In this document: piece by piece, positions 1 through 7,741 of the stretch
Numbering within the stretch: position 1 is the stretch's first letter
How the letters are laid out: the number at the start of each line of letters is the position of its first letter
Translations under genes and position numbers: made by a program
The notes under the pieces: generated by a model
What the model saw: the letters and a program-made list of their open reading frames with translations, nothing else
What the model was told of the DNA's origin: nothing
Database searches by the model: none
NCBI GenBank assembly: GCA_023442465.1
Contig: JAEZZQ010000043.1
Span: 62,001 to 126,000, forward strand
Length of the DNA stretch: 64,000 nucleotides
Reading direction: 5' to 3'
Origin: Bacillota bacterium
GTDB lineage: Bacteria; Bacillota; Clostridia; Lachnospirales; Lachnospiraceae

Positions 1-1
1 T

Positions 2-484
2 ATCGCTATTCTCGTTATCACATTTATTATTGGTCTGGTCTTCTTGTTTTATGGGGAAGAGATGTTCAGCACCGGCGTTCCGCAGAATTTCGGTACATGG
101 ATGTTTGCAGGAGCACTGATTGGACTTGGCATTATCGTTCCTGGACTGAGCCCGTCTAATTTCCTGGTTTACATGGGAATGTATAAGGCTATGGCTGACG
201 GTATTAAGACTGTGGATATGGGCGTTCTTATTCCTCTGGCAATCGGCGGAATCGCTTGTGTACTTCTTCTTGCGAAGCTGATGGATTATATTTTCTCCAA
301 GGCGTATGCCGGTCTGTTCCATTTTATCCTGGGCATAGTCTTCGCTTCCACTGTGATGATTATACCGAGAGATTTCAACTATCTCAGCGCCGGTACGATT
401 ATATGCGTTATCATGTGTGCCGCCGGAGCAGCTCTTGGTTACTGGATGAGCATGCTGGAGAAGAGATATAAGCCTGAGGATTAA
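2..484 (+). CDS. DUF368 membrane protein, C-terminal part
   Basis: The reading frame is open from the first bases of the window, so the true start lies upstream and only the last 160 or so residues are present. Several hydrophobic helices are visible. The segment GIIVPGLSPSNFLVYMGMY matches the repeated proline/serine loop of the DUF368 family. Members of that family are known as candidate polyprenyl-phosphate (lipid carrier) translocases in the cytoplasmic membrane. The protein ends in a short charged tail and is followed by a strong terminator. A second, broken DUF368 gene lies near 48.2 kb. Family assignment is fairly sure; the transport role is taken from the family. Confidence 0.8.
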   Translation: MAILVITFIIGLVFLFYGEEMFSTGVPQNFGTWMFAGALIGLGIIVPGLSPSNFLVYMGMYKAMADGIKTVDMGVLIPLAIGGIACVLLLAKLMDYIFSKAYAGLFHFILGIVFASTVMIIPRDFNYLSAGTIICVIMCAAGAALGYWMSMLEKRYKPED

Positions 485-543
485 TAAATACCTTCACACG
501 GTAAATCAGCAAGGTCTTTCCTCGATTATAAAAAAGCGATATT

Positions 544-589
544 AAAAAGGTAAATTGTCCTTGACGAATGGGACAATTTACCTCTTTTT
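544..589. terminator. Bidirectional terminator hairpin
   Basis: A near-perfect inverted repeat, with arms GGTAAATTGTCC and GGACAATTTACC, is flanked by an A tract on the left and a T tract on the right. It can therefore end transcription from both sides: the DUF368 gene from the left and mgsA from the right. Confidence 0.85.
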
Positions 590-641
590 AAATTGAGTGG
601 ACATATCTTAATTGCTCTTCACTGATATTTTCTATCACCGG

Positions 642-1124
642 TCAAGCATTCTCTTTCATACTAGTTGCCCTCTCAGCGATATTCTTGCTGAAATTGATAA
701 CATCGTGGTCATAGCTTTCATTCATCAGCTTAGACTGAATGAGAAAGTCTGCGGTCGCTCTGTTATTAGCTATCGGTATATCGTAGACTTGGGCGATCCT
801 GAGCAGAGCCTTGACATCAGGATCGTGAGGCGCTGCTGTCAGCGGGTCTGAGAAAAATATTACAAAATCGATTCTTCCCTCTACGATCTTCGCTCCTATC
901 TGTTGGTCTCCGCCTAACGGGCCGCTGTTATATCCCCTTACCGGAAGTCCGGTGCTGTCCGTGATCATATGAGCCGTCGTACCCGTTCCGCAAAGGAAGT
1001 GGCCTTTTAATATCTCCCTGTTATCCTGACACCATTTGATCAAATCAGCCTTTTTGGCATCATGAGCAATCAGTGCGATATTCTTCTGTTTCCCAATTGT
1101 AAGTGTGATAAAGTCTTTTTCCAT
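642..1124 (-). CDS. mgsA: Methylglyoxal synthase
   Basis: Converts dihydroxyacetone phosphate to methylglyoxal and phosphate in the cytosol, a bypass of lower glycolysis under phosphate limitation or sugar excess. The protein is 160 residues, slightly longer than the usual 130-155. Family landmarks are all visible: ALIAHDAKK near the N-terminus (phosphate binding and the first Asp), the GTGTTAH loop, SGPLGGDQQIG, and FFSDPLTAAPHDPDVKALLR with the catalytic Asp/His segment, then NNRATADF. The start is the ATG at 1124, preceded by an AGGAG site. It stands alone between a terminator and a repeat-rich spacer. Confidence 0.95.
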   Translation of the reverse strand: MEKDFITLTIGKQKNIALIAHDAKKADLIKWCQDNREILKGHFLCGTGTTAHMITDSTGLPVRGYNSGPLGGDQQIGAKIVEGRIDFVIFFSDPLTAAPHDPDVKALLRIAQVYDIPIANNRATADFLIQSKLMNESYDHDVINFSKNIAERATSMKENA

Positions 1125-1292
1125 GCAGTTCGTTTCTCCTTACGTTACGTATAATTTTAAGCATTTGTAAGTATCAAAAATATTCTTGAACTTTTAGGCT
1201 GCGTTTTTCCGACAGTCTTTCAATTTATATTATAACAGACTTTTTAAGTTTTTTCATTTAATTCTGAAACCTAATAAAATATTACTGTAAGG

Positions 1293-1455
1293 TGCGTTAT
1301 TGTTCACACAGTAGCTTAACACTTGCTGTTAAGCTACGTAAGAACGCGATACGAGAGATGATTTCTGCTTCGCGAAGCGAATTTAAATGCAAAAAGTTTG
1401 CATTGCAGAACATCATGCGTTACTGAGAACGAAGTGAACAGTAACAAGGTGCTTT
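1293..1455. repeat. Hairpin-rich intergenic element (MITE-like)
   Basis: The 359-base gap between mgsA and the MFS gene holds a dense set of inverted repeats. There is a perfect 11-bp hairpin at 1311-1337 (GTAGCTTAACA with a 5-base loop), the palindrome GCTTCGCGAAGC near 1369, an AATGCAAA/TTTGCATT hairpin near 1386-1404, and an imperfect palindrome GTTACTG...CAGTAAC at 1419-1445. The outer edges are roughly inverted copies of each other (GTTATTGTTCAC against GTGAACAGTAAC). The 1412-1445 part recurs at 53359-53394 and, shorter, at 62072-62098. This looks like a small non-coding mobile or REP-type element. It may also terminate the MFS transcript. Confidence 0.6.
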
Positions 1456-1483
1456 TTGTGAACATAGTTTCATATGTAAGGAC

Positions 1484-2722
1484 TCATAGACTTTTAAATA
1501 CCTTTTTGGTTCCGATTGCAATCGCGAGAGCTATTATTCCCGCAAGCAAGACTGCCGCATACTCAAAGCCCCGGAAGCTTTCAAAAAGAATACCGTAGAT
1601 AGCGCTTCCTATGGGCTGTGCACACATGGAAATCATAAGAATTACCGCAATGACCTTGCCAACGAGATCAGGCGGCGTTTCTGCCTGAACGAAGGTAAGC
1701 ATCTGCACGGTGAACATAGTCGAAATTACCATAAGGAGAAAACAGCAGGAACTTATCACTATGTAATTTATCATATCCGAGGAGCAAACCGCCAGAGTTA
1801 TTCCTATGGGGAAAACACGTACGGCACATGCAAGCAGCAAATTTCCAGCCTTTTTGACAGCAAGCCTTTTGGAAAGAATTCCTGTCAGGACTCCTCCTGC
1901 AATTCCGCCCGCCGCCAGTGCTCCCTCCGCAAACCCGCAAAGCCTATTCGCTTGCACCGGAGAAAAGTTAAGTACCTCAGTAATCAGATAGGGCAAACCT
2001 ACGACAATCATTGCCGACATAAACAGATTGATTGCGCAGACAACAAGCAGAACCTTACCGATAATAGGCTTTTCTTTTCGAATAAAGGAAAGGCTCTCGG
2101 AAAAATCACATTGCGCAGTTTTCCATATATTTTTCCCATCGCTTCTTTTTTCAAAGGGAATCACAATGAAAAGCTCCATAGTCGCTGACAGCAGGAAGCA
2201 GAAAACGCAAAGCAGAAGTACCGTCTTTAAGCCATATAAGCTATATAAAATCCCTCCAAGTACCGGTCCCAATAGCGAAGAAAGGGAGCTAACGGAATTT
2301 ATAACAGCATTTGCGGCCATGAGTTTATCCTTGCTTACTAATGCCGGGATGCTGGCTTGAACCGACGGCTGATAAAATCCGGCAATACCGTATAGGAGCA
2401 TAAGTATACCCCCGATCAGAAGGATGATATTTGCTCCGCCCATGCACAAATAAAATATCAATATGAGAGCCGAAGTAAGAAAGTCTAATATAACCATAAC
2501 ATTTCGTTTATTCACCCGGTCCGCGATGATGCCTCCCGCGGGTGAGAGAAGAATTGCCGGGATAAAGGCACAAGCAGTAACAGCCCCGTAAAGTGTGGAA
2601 GATCCGGTTCGATTCAACAGATACAGAGGCAGAGCGAACCTGAGCGCCGCATTGCCGAACAGGGAAATAATCTGCCCTACTATTACTAACGTAAAATCCT
2701 TGGAAAATAATTTTTGATTCAT
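1484..2722 (-). CDS. MFS transporter, drug-efflux type
   Basis: A 412-residue integral membrane protein of the major facilitator superfamily with about 12 hydrophobic segments. The loop between helices 2 and 3 carries the typical pattern GGIIADRVNKRNVM (a form of the GxxxDRxxRR motif). Length and motif spacing suit the proton-driven macrolide/drug exporter branch (MFS_1/MFS_3). It is followed upstream by a TetR gene in the same direction, and a palindrome sits just before its start, so it is probably the target of that repressor. The substrate cannot be read from sequence. Confidence 0.85.
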   Translation of the reverse strand: MNQKLFSKDFTLVIVGQIISLFGNAALRFALPLYLLNRTGSSTLYGAVTACAFIPAILLSPAGGIIADRVNKRNVMVILDFLTSALILIFYLCMGGANIILLIGGILMLLYGIAGFYQPSVQASIPALVSKDKLMAANAVINSVSSLSSLLGPVLGGILYSLYGLKTVLLLCVFCFLLSATMELFIVIPFEKRSDGKNIWKTAQCDFSESLSFIRKEKPIIGKVLLVVCAINLFMSAMIVVGLPYLITEVLNFSPVQANRLCGFAEGALAAGGIAGGVLTGILSKRLAVKKAGNLLLACAVRVFPIGITLAVCSSDMINYIVISSCCFLLMVISTMFTVQMLTFVQAETPPDLVGKVIAVILMISMCAQPIGSAIYGILFESFRGFEYAAVLLAGIIALAIAIGTKKVFKSL

Positions 2723-2741
2723 AATTTCAATCTCCTTTTTA

Positions 2742-2758
2742 ATACCAAACGTTGGTAT
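2742..2758. promoter_or_regulatory. Probable TetR operator before the MFS gene
   Basis: Palindrome ATACCAA-acg-TTGGTAT, about 20 bases upstream of the MFS start codon. Its half-site core ATACC/GGTAT is shared with the much longer palindromes before the TetR gene, which supports binding by the same regulator. Confidence 0.6.
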
Positions 2759-2776
2759 GTATTATTTCAAAAATAA

Positions 2777-2800
2777 AAAAAGCACAAATGAACGGCTTTT
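2777..2800 (-). terminator. Weak terminator after tetR
   Basis: On the minus strand a short AAAAGC...GCTTTT stem is followed by a run of T. It lies between the TetR gene stop and the MFS start. The stem is only 6 bp, so read-through into the pump gene is possible. Confidence 0.4.
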
Positions 2801-2827
2801 CTTATTAATTTAAATTTATTTACTATT

Positions 2828-3481
2828 CTATTTACTATTCTGATAAATCTGCGCCAGCTCCTGCAGCCGATTTATCATTTCCTCATCCAAAACATCCAGA
2901 CCGAAGCCGCGCAGCATTTGGTCAAACACCATAAGCTTCCTATAACATTCCTCGGGCGTATTGTTAAAAATCATAGGATTAAGCCAGAAATTAGCGACCA
3001 GCACTATCAGTTCGGAAAGCTCCGCAGGATATTGCGTCTGAATCGAGCCGTCCGCTATCCCCTGTTCAACGACTGGCCGGATATATAAAGGAACCGCTTC
3101 ATCTACCGTGTCGCGAAGCATTATAAACATAAATCTGGAATTCTCACCCAGACTGGGAGCCGCCGCAAACATATCGCTCTGTACCGGACGCAGTATGGAT
3201 TCTTTAAAAATAGTTTTCAGCTTTTCTCTTCCATTCATATCCGAACGGTCGCGAATAGCTGCTAACATCTGATTGGAATCCGCAGTCATTCTATCCGCGG
3301 CAGCAATCAGGATCTCTTCCTTCGATTTAAAATGATGATAGATTGCCCCTTTGCTAAGGCCGCCCAGATGATCGATAATATCTTGTATGGAAGTATGCTC
3401 ATAGCCCTTCTCCATAAATAAACGGAAGGAAACGTCCAGTATCAGATTAATCGTCTCCTCAGGATACTTGTTTCTCGCCAT
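2828..3481 (-). CDS. TetR-family transcriptional repressor
   Basis: 217 residues with a classic N-terminal TetR helix-turn-helix: residues about 8-55 include LFMEKGYEHTSIQDIIDHLG and GAIYHHFKSKEEIL. The C-terminal two thirds form an all-helical ligand-binding and dimerisation domain that is not conserved enough to name a ligand. The gene lies directly upstream of the MFS pump, and both have palindromes in front of them, so it most likely represses itself and the pump and is released by a toxic compound. The start at 3481 (MARNKYPEE) is the only sensible one and follows a GAGGTGA ribosome site. Confidence 0.9.
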   Translation of the reverse strand: MARNKYPEETINLILDVSFRLFMEKGYEHTSIQDIIDHLGGLSKGAIYHHFKSKEEILIAAADRMTADSNQMLAAIRDRSDMNGREKLKTIFKESILRPVQSDMFAAAPSLGENSRFMFIMLRDTVDEAVPLYIRPVVEQGIADGSIQTQYPAELSELIVLVANFWLNPMIFNNTPEECYRKLMVFDQMLRGFGLDVLDEEMINRLQELAQIYQNSK

Positions 3482-3510
3482 TTCATCTCACCTCATAAAT
3501 TTGCCGTATT

Positions 3511-3576
3511 AAAACATACCGATAGCATAAAACATACTGACGGTATGTTTACTTTATCATACTATCGGTATGTTTT
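3511..3576. promoter_or_regulatory. Nested TetR operators
   Basis: Two palindromes are nested here. The outer pair is a perfect 15-bp inverted repeat (AAAACATACCGATAG at 3511-3525 and its complement at 3562-3576). The inner one is AAACATAC-tgacg-GTATGTTT at 3530-3550. All four half-sites share ACATAC(C). The block sits 30-95 bases upstream of the TetR start, in the promoter region, as expected for an autoregulated repressor binding as a pair of dimers. Confidence 0.8.
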
Positions 3577-3618
3577 CAAGCAATTATTTTATTTATTTCA
3601 AACAGAACGAAATTAATC

Positions 3619-4095
3619 TTATTCTTCCGTCAATGCAATCTCAAAGTCAAAAGGAAATTCCTCCGCCGTACGGTTGGCAAAATCAACCCTGAATCCCCTC
3701 CCGTCCTTATGGAAAAATCCTGAGACAGGTTCTATCCTCACATAGCACATATTCTCATCCGCTTCATTATTGTGCCTGAAATACCAGCTTTTAAATACCT
3801 CTGTTAATTTCTCCCTGATTTCGGTGTTTTCCGGCTTTAAAGGATGTCCGATATCATAGGCCTTTCCTTGAAATGTATGAAGCCTCCTGCTGCACAATGC
3901 TACATCGCTGTTCTCCCTGATTTCCCTAACCTTTTGAGATTGCCCATAAGTTACTATGTAAAAACATCTCCCGTCGAAATAGCTGTCTACGAACCGGAGC
4001 GACGGCACATTATCCTTTGCTGTCGCCAGCGCAAACTGATAATCTCTTGAAAATAATTCCTTCATTACAGCAATTGCCTTTTCATAAGCATCCAT
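3619..4095 (-). CDS. Pyridoxamine 5'-phosphate oxidase family protein
   Basis: A 158-residue protein with the split-barrel flavin-binding fold typical of PPOX-like proteins. It begins with a helix, then FALATAKDNVPSLRFVDSYF, FYIVTYGQSQKVREIRENSD and VALCSR, the same order of strands seen in family members from clostridia. The C-terminal part (CYVRIEPVSGFFH) completes the barrel. Such proteins bind FMN or F420/heme; many act in detoxification or are of unknown role. The substrate is not predictable. It is a single gene between the TetR operator region and a broken GNAT gene. Confidence 0.8.
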   Translation of the reverse strand: MDAYEKAIAVMKELFSRDYQFALATAKDNVPSLRFVDSYFDGRCFYIVTYGQSQKVREIRENSDVALCSRRLHTFQGKAYDIGHPLKPENTEIREKLTEVFKSWYFRHNNEADENMCYVRIEPVSGFFHKDGRGFRVDFANRTAEEFPFDFEIALTEE

Positions 4096-4143
4096 AGCTT
4101 CCCTGTCTCCTTTTTCCTTTATGACTTTGCAGCAATCCCGATG

Positions 4144-4344
4144 TTAAAGCGGTTTCATCATAAACATTTCCATTGTCTCCGCAAATGGCTCGAAATCTTT
4201 TATCAAACATCCACAATCCTTGTAACCCAGCTTGCGATAAAAATGCTGGGAGCTTTCTTCCACCATCGTGGATGTCATAACCAGCTTATGACCCAATTTC
4301 CGCATCTCTGCCTCCCATAACAGCATAGCGGCTCTCCCGATTCC
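4144..4344 (-). pseudogene. GNAT acetyltransferase, N-terminus missing
   Basis: The coding frame reads GIGRAAMLLWEAEM and continues through SSQHFYRKLGYKDCGC to a normal C-terminus. The first part is the acetyl-CoA pyrophosphate loop of a GNAT enzyme and the second its last strand/helix. Everything upstream (about 80 residues) is absent: the codon before GIG is the TAA stop of the preceding gene, in the same frame. This looks like a deletion that joined the end of one gene to the middle of another. An ATG at 4326 could still give a 60-residue fragment, but it would lack half the fold and is unlikely to be active. Confidence 0.75.
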
Positions 4345-5100
4345 TTAACTGCTCAATTCTGCGGCAATCGCCAGAAATCTTTTTTCAGACAATATCTCGT
4401 TCGTTATATATTTCCCATTATAAAACAGCGCATAATTCGTCCATGCTGCCGGAGCATTCCTTGCCGCCTCTGCGCTATCGATAAAAACACTGTGAAAAGG
4501 CAGCCCCATATTCCTGGCTTTTTCCTCAATTAGCGGTACATATTTTGCGGTATACGGACAGCCGAAAGTATAATACAGCCAAAAACCTTTTTCTTCGGTA
4601 TGCGGCTGTTTCACATGCTCTTTGAATTTCGGTACAGGAGCATTCTTCTCAAGCGGGAGGTATAACAGTGTGAAATATGGCTCGGCCGTATCTGCAACAA
4701 GAAATCCTTTGTAAGCGAGATACTTCGAGTCGGAGAGAAAAGGCATTTTCTTCGTTGAGGAGATGGTGCAAATACCCCTTTTTCCCTTTTCCATGCTATC
4801 ACTGATACAAGCGCCCAGCAACTCATTGGAGTAACCGTGTCCCTTAAAGCTCCCGGATACCCAAAAGCAATTAATATACATATACTCCTGTGCCTCTATG
4901 GGGACCCATGCGTATTCCGAAGGTATATATTCGATGAAGCACTTTCCCCGCTCCTCGCTTTTTAAAAATACCAGACCCTCGGCAAGCCTATCAGAAATCC
5001 ACGCCTTTTTCGCCACAGTCTGCAGATCCTTGTTATTAGTCATGGCACAGCAAATATGCTCATTCTCAAGGTTTTCAGGTGTCAGTTTTATATAATTCAT
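4345..5100 (-). CDS. GNAT acetyltransferase with YoaP-like C-terminal domain
   Basis: 251 residues. Residues 1-150 resemble a GNAT N-acetyltransferase, with the acetyl-CoA-binding turn at FWVSGSFKGHGYSNELLGAC. Residues about 165-250 match the YoaP-like domain: LYYTFGCPYTAKYVPLIEE has a Cys-containing thioredoxin-like start, followed by VFIDSAEAARNAPAAWTNYALFYNGKYIT. The two-domain arrangement is typical of a family found in Firmicutes whose substrate is unknown. The gene ends exactly where the truncated GNAT fragment begins. It starts at the ATG at 5100, with AGGAGT just upstream. Confidence 0.8.
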   Translation of the reverse strand: MNYIKLTPENLENEHICCAMTNNKDLQTVAKKAWISDRLAEGLVFLKSEERGKCFIEYIPSEYAWVPIEAQEYMYINCFWVSGSFKGHGYSNELLGACISDSMEKGKRGICTISSTKKMPFLSDSKYLAYKGFLVADTAEPYFTLLYLPLEKNAPVPKFKEHVKQPHTEEKGFWLYYTFGCPYTAKYVPLIEEKARNMGLPFHSVFIDSAEAARNAPAAWTNYALFYNGKYITNEILSEKRFLAIAAELSS

Positions 5101-5121
5101 AGCTACTCCTTTTTCATCTAT

Positions 5122-5952
5122 TCAGTGAGACAAACAATAGATTATAATTGCCTGCTGCACAACGAGCAGACTTTTTTTAAACTCATAGCCCGGAAAATAT
5201 TCGGACTCAATCACATCCCCGGATACCTCTTCGCCGCGGTAAAACGGAGGACAGGGATTGAGAACCGCTCCGGGATTTGCTCTGTCCATAATCTCTTTTG
5301 TAATCTGATATCCTTTAAAATCAGCCAACGCGCCTTCTTGTATCGGATCCGTACATATGATGTCCCTGCCCTCCACAGCATCCCGTAACTCACCAAAAAC
5401 ATCTGTGCCGTCCATCTCATAACCCTTAGGGCAGCACTGGGCAAACCGAAATCCCATAACTTCGGCAGCCTCCTTCCATGCCAAGCCGATATTACCGCTT
5501 CCTCCGCAGAATAAATAGCTGTCATTCAGAAAATCTCTGCGAAGCTTTGACAGCGTGTATAAATCTGATATGATTTCGCAAGGATGATTTTGATCCGTCA
5601 TCGCATTGACTATAGGTACTCCGGAAAATGTTTGCATCCTTTCCATAAGGGAAATGTCCTTATGCCTTACAATGACGATATCACACCAGTTGTTCAGATA
5701 TCCTGTGACGTCTTTTATCTCTTCTCTTTTATCCAGCGTTTGCGGGGAAAACAGTATCGTCTGCCCGCCCAGCAGAAATATCCCCTTTTCGAAGGTGACC
5801 CTTGTCCGGATGCTCGCTTCCGGGAAAAACATGACGGCTGTTTTCCCCTTTAAAAAATCCTTGTATTTTCCGGCTTGAATAGCGTCGGCAATACCGAATA
5901 TTTCAAAAATATCCTTTTTCGTATAATCCGTTATCCGAAGAAAGCTTCTCAT
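5122..5952 (-). CDS. Aspartate/ornithine carbamoyltransferase family protein
   Basis: 276 residues when started at ATG 5952 (MRSFLRITDY), which has GGGAG four to five bases upstream; an in-frame ATG at 5962-5964 lies inside the hairpin leader and has no ribosome site. The carbamoyl-phosphate loop SIRTR is present (family SxRTR), as is NHPCEIISDLYTL (family HPxQ...D) in the middle. The C-terminal ligand loop reads NPCPPFYRG instead of the HCLPR of ornithine transcarbamylases. The fold is therefore clear, but the second substrate is probably neither aspartate nor ornithine. It is not next to arginine or pyrimidine genes. Confidence 0.8.
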   Translation of the reverse strand: MRSFLRITDYTKKDIFEIFGIADAIQAGKYKDFLKGKTAVMFFPEASIRTRVTFEKGIFLLGGQTILFSPQTLDKREEIKDVTGYLNNWCDIVIVRHKDISLMERMQTFSGVPIVNAMTDQNHPCEIISDLYTLSKLRRDFLNDSYLFCGGSGNIGLAWKEAAEVMGFRFAQCCPKGYEMDGTDVFGELRDAVEGRDIICTDPIQEGALADFKGYQITKEIMDRANPGAVLNPCPPFYRGEEVSGDVIESEYFPGYEFKKSLLVVQQAIIIYCLSH

Positions 5953-5956
5953 TTTT

Positions 5957-5992
5957 GCTCCCATCTGCCTGCTTTAGCGGGCGTACAAATCA
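5957..5992. repeat. Leader repeat with hairpin, copy 1
   Basis: A 36-bp element matching 7682-7717 at 32 of 36 positions. It contains a small hairpin (GCCTGC-ttta-GCGGGC on the plus strand) and, on the minus strand, the GGGAG ribosome site of the carbamoyltransferase gene, whose ATG is 4 bases away. Confidence 0.65.
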
Positions 5993-6048
5993 AGGATGTT
6001 GAAAGTGCATTTCTTTCAACCTTATCCCCCTGCAAGAACCTGCTGCCC

Positions 6049-7218
6049 CTATACATATTCTTCTATCCCGTATTTGCTTATTTTTATCTTTTTCACATAT
6101 ATTTCCTTGAGCCTGGAAAGCGCATTGTAATGGGCCGTTGCCGCATGCCGCTTCAGCTCATGCTGATTTGTCCACATCTCCATCAGGCATATATCATCTG
6201 ATGAATCCAATGGATAATAAAAATCATACTTAATATTTCCCGGCTCTTGTCTGGAAGCCGTTGTTATTTTTTCTTCCTGAAGCTTTCTGTAAAATTCCTC
6301 CCTTTTTCCGGCTTGAATGGTATACCTTACATTTACAAGGACATATTTTCGTATCGAAAGAAGGGCAGCCCCATAATTCTCCGCCTTAGTCACTGCAAAG
6401 TATTTGCCGAAGGAGACTGTCCACATATCCATTTCTTCATCCATTCCGTCACCCGTCTCCGCTATATCGTTCATAATAAAAGAAACGAATCTGCATGGGG
6501 TTTTCGCTATCTCAGGAAGGAAATAAGATACGCCCCATTCTGCATCTTCCTTGTCATCCACAAATCCATTTCTTGCATCTACAATAAAATTACTGCCCTC
6601 GTACTTTGCCAAAAGGCTTGCCGCAAACATAGTAGGACGTCTATAATCATCCAGATGACAATACTTTTTCCACCTGAGCAAAACAATATGATCCTCAGGA
6701 ATATATTTTACATTACAATATTCCGAATCGAACTCCTCCTGCGCAACCGCGATTTCCATAAATCCCACCGTAAATGGTAAATGGGGAAAGAGCTTCGTTC
6801 CTGTATGTACGAACCCATTCTGGATATACCAGTTTTTTAAGCGGGTGTTTTCTTCTATGATTCCGATAACGATTTTATTTCCCTTGAGGGTTTTTACTAT
6901 ATCATAACAAAATTCTACAAGCTGCTTTCCGTACCCTTTGTGCCTATATGCCGGCAATACCGTCAGTTTAGCCAACTCATAGCTTCCATTATCCTTTGCT
7001 TCCAGCTGTGCAAAACCGGCAATCTTATCCCCTTCGCATATTGCAAACATTTTATTTCCCTTTTTATAATCGTTTTCCAATCTTTCATATGGCATAAAAG
7101 CCCCGTTTGTCGGGCAATTATCCGTGGTAAGCCCGAATTCGTCTGCAACTGTCATCGAGCTGTCCCTAATGACGGCAAGACATTCCATTAAATCCTTTTC
7201 TTCCACCGGTCTGATCAT
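6049..7218 (-). CDS. GNAT acetyltransferase fused to an ABM-like domain
   Basis: 389 residues from ATG 7218 (MIRPVEEKDL), which follows a good GGAGGAG site; earlier in-frame starts lack one. Residues 1-160 are a GNAT domain with the acetyl-CoA motif LPAYRHKGYGKQLVEF. Residues about 165-295 are a middle region I do not recognise, containing YFLPEIAKTPCRFVSF. Residues about 300-380 read like an antibiotic-biosynthesis monooxygenase (ABM) ferredoxin-like domain: VNVRYTIQAGKREEFYRKL, then ICLMEMWTNQHELKRHAATAHY. A three-part fusion like this suggests acetylation coupled to binding or oxidation of a small molecule. Function unknown. Confidence 0.7.
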   Translation of the reverse strand: MIRPVEEKDLMECLAVIRDSSMTVADEFGLTTDNCPTNGAFMPYERLENDYKKGNKMFAICEGDKIAGFAQLEAKDNGSYELAKLTVLPAYRHKGYGKQLVEFCYDIVKTLKGNKIVIGIIEENTRLKNWYIQNGFVHTGTKLFPHLPFTVGFMEIAVAQEEFDSEYCNVKYIPEDHIVLLRWKKYCHLDDYRRPTMFAASLLAKYEGSNFIVDARNGFVDDKEDAEWGVSYFLPEIAKTPCRFVSFIMNDIAETGDGMDEEMDMWTVSFGKYFAVTKAENYGAALLSIRKYVLVNVRYTIQAGKREEFYRKLQEEKITTASRQEPGNIKYDFYYPLDSSDDICLMEMWTNQHELKRHAATAHYNALSRLKEIYVKKIKISKYGIEEYV

Positions 7219-7241
7219 TCTACTTCTCCTCCTGCTCCTCA

Positions 7242-7676
7242 CTATTGTAAATTTACTAATTTATCGATGCCGTCAATACCGGCAAATTCCTCTACTATAA
7301 TAGATTCAATATGTTCTTTTAATGCTTTATTTACGCTTGTAATACACCAATTTTTTTCGCCGCCTATACTTTTACAATCGTCTTCAATCAATATATCAGG
7401 CCTTATTCGTTCTACCAAATCGGCGTACCCTTCCCTTTTTCCTCTGCATAAAATTTGCGTGTATTTTATGCCATGAAAATCCATGACTCTTTTTATAAAC
7501 AAATATCTTTTCTTTCTAACATAAGAACATAAATAGATTTCATTTCCCTTATCATATAAGCCATTTATTATTTGCTTCGCTTCTCCTATCGGAGCATATC
7601 CATATTGGGAAAACAAGAACAGCACGGGCTTTGTATAAAAAGCAGTACCCTCTATAAAAATCATTATTTTCTTCAT
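7242..7676 (-). CDS. HAD-like small protein
   Basis: 144 residues from ATG 7676 (MKKIMIFIEGTAFY), placed 6 bases after a GGGAG site; the longer in-frame extension runs through the hairpin repeat and into the previous gene. The order of segments fits a HAD-like Rossmann fold: an N-terminal hydrophobic strand, a helical cap, then EIYLCSYVRKKRYL and DILIEDDCKSIGG (motif IV acidic pair). The first motif is IEG instead of DxD, so the nucleophilic Asp is missing and the protein may not be a phosphatase. Related hypothetical proteins occur in clostridia; role unknown. Confidence 0.55.
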   Translation of the reverse strand: MKKIMIFIEGTAFYTKPVLFLFSQYGYAPIGEAKQIINGLYDKGNEIYLCSYVRKKRYLFIKRVMDFHGIKYTQILCRGKREGYADLVERIRPDILIEDDCKSIGGEKNWCITSVNKALKEHIESIIVEEFAGIDGIDKLVNLQ

Positions 7677-7681
7677 CATCA

Positions 7682-7717
7682 GCTCCCATCTGCGTGCTTT
7701 AGCACGCATACAAATCA
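7682..7717. repeat. Leader repeat with hairpin, copy 2
   Basis: Second copy of the element at 5957-5992. The hairpin here is perfect (GCGTGC-ttta-GCACGC). Two of the four differences between the copies fall on opposite sides of the stem and keep the pairing. The element ends 5 bases from the start codon of the HAD-like gene and supplies its ribosome site. Confidence 0.65.
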
Positions 7718-7741
7718 GAAGGCGCCAAGAGCTACGCTCTA

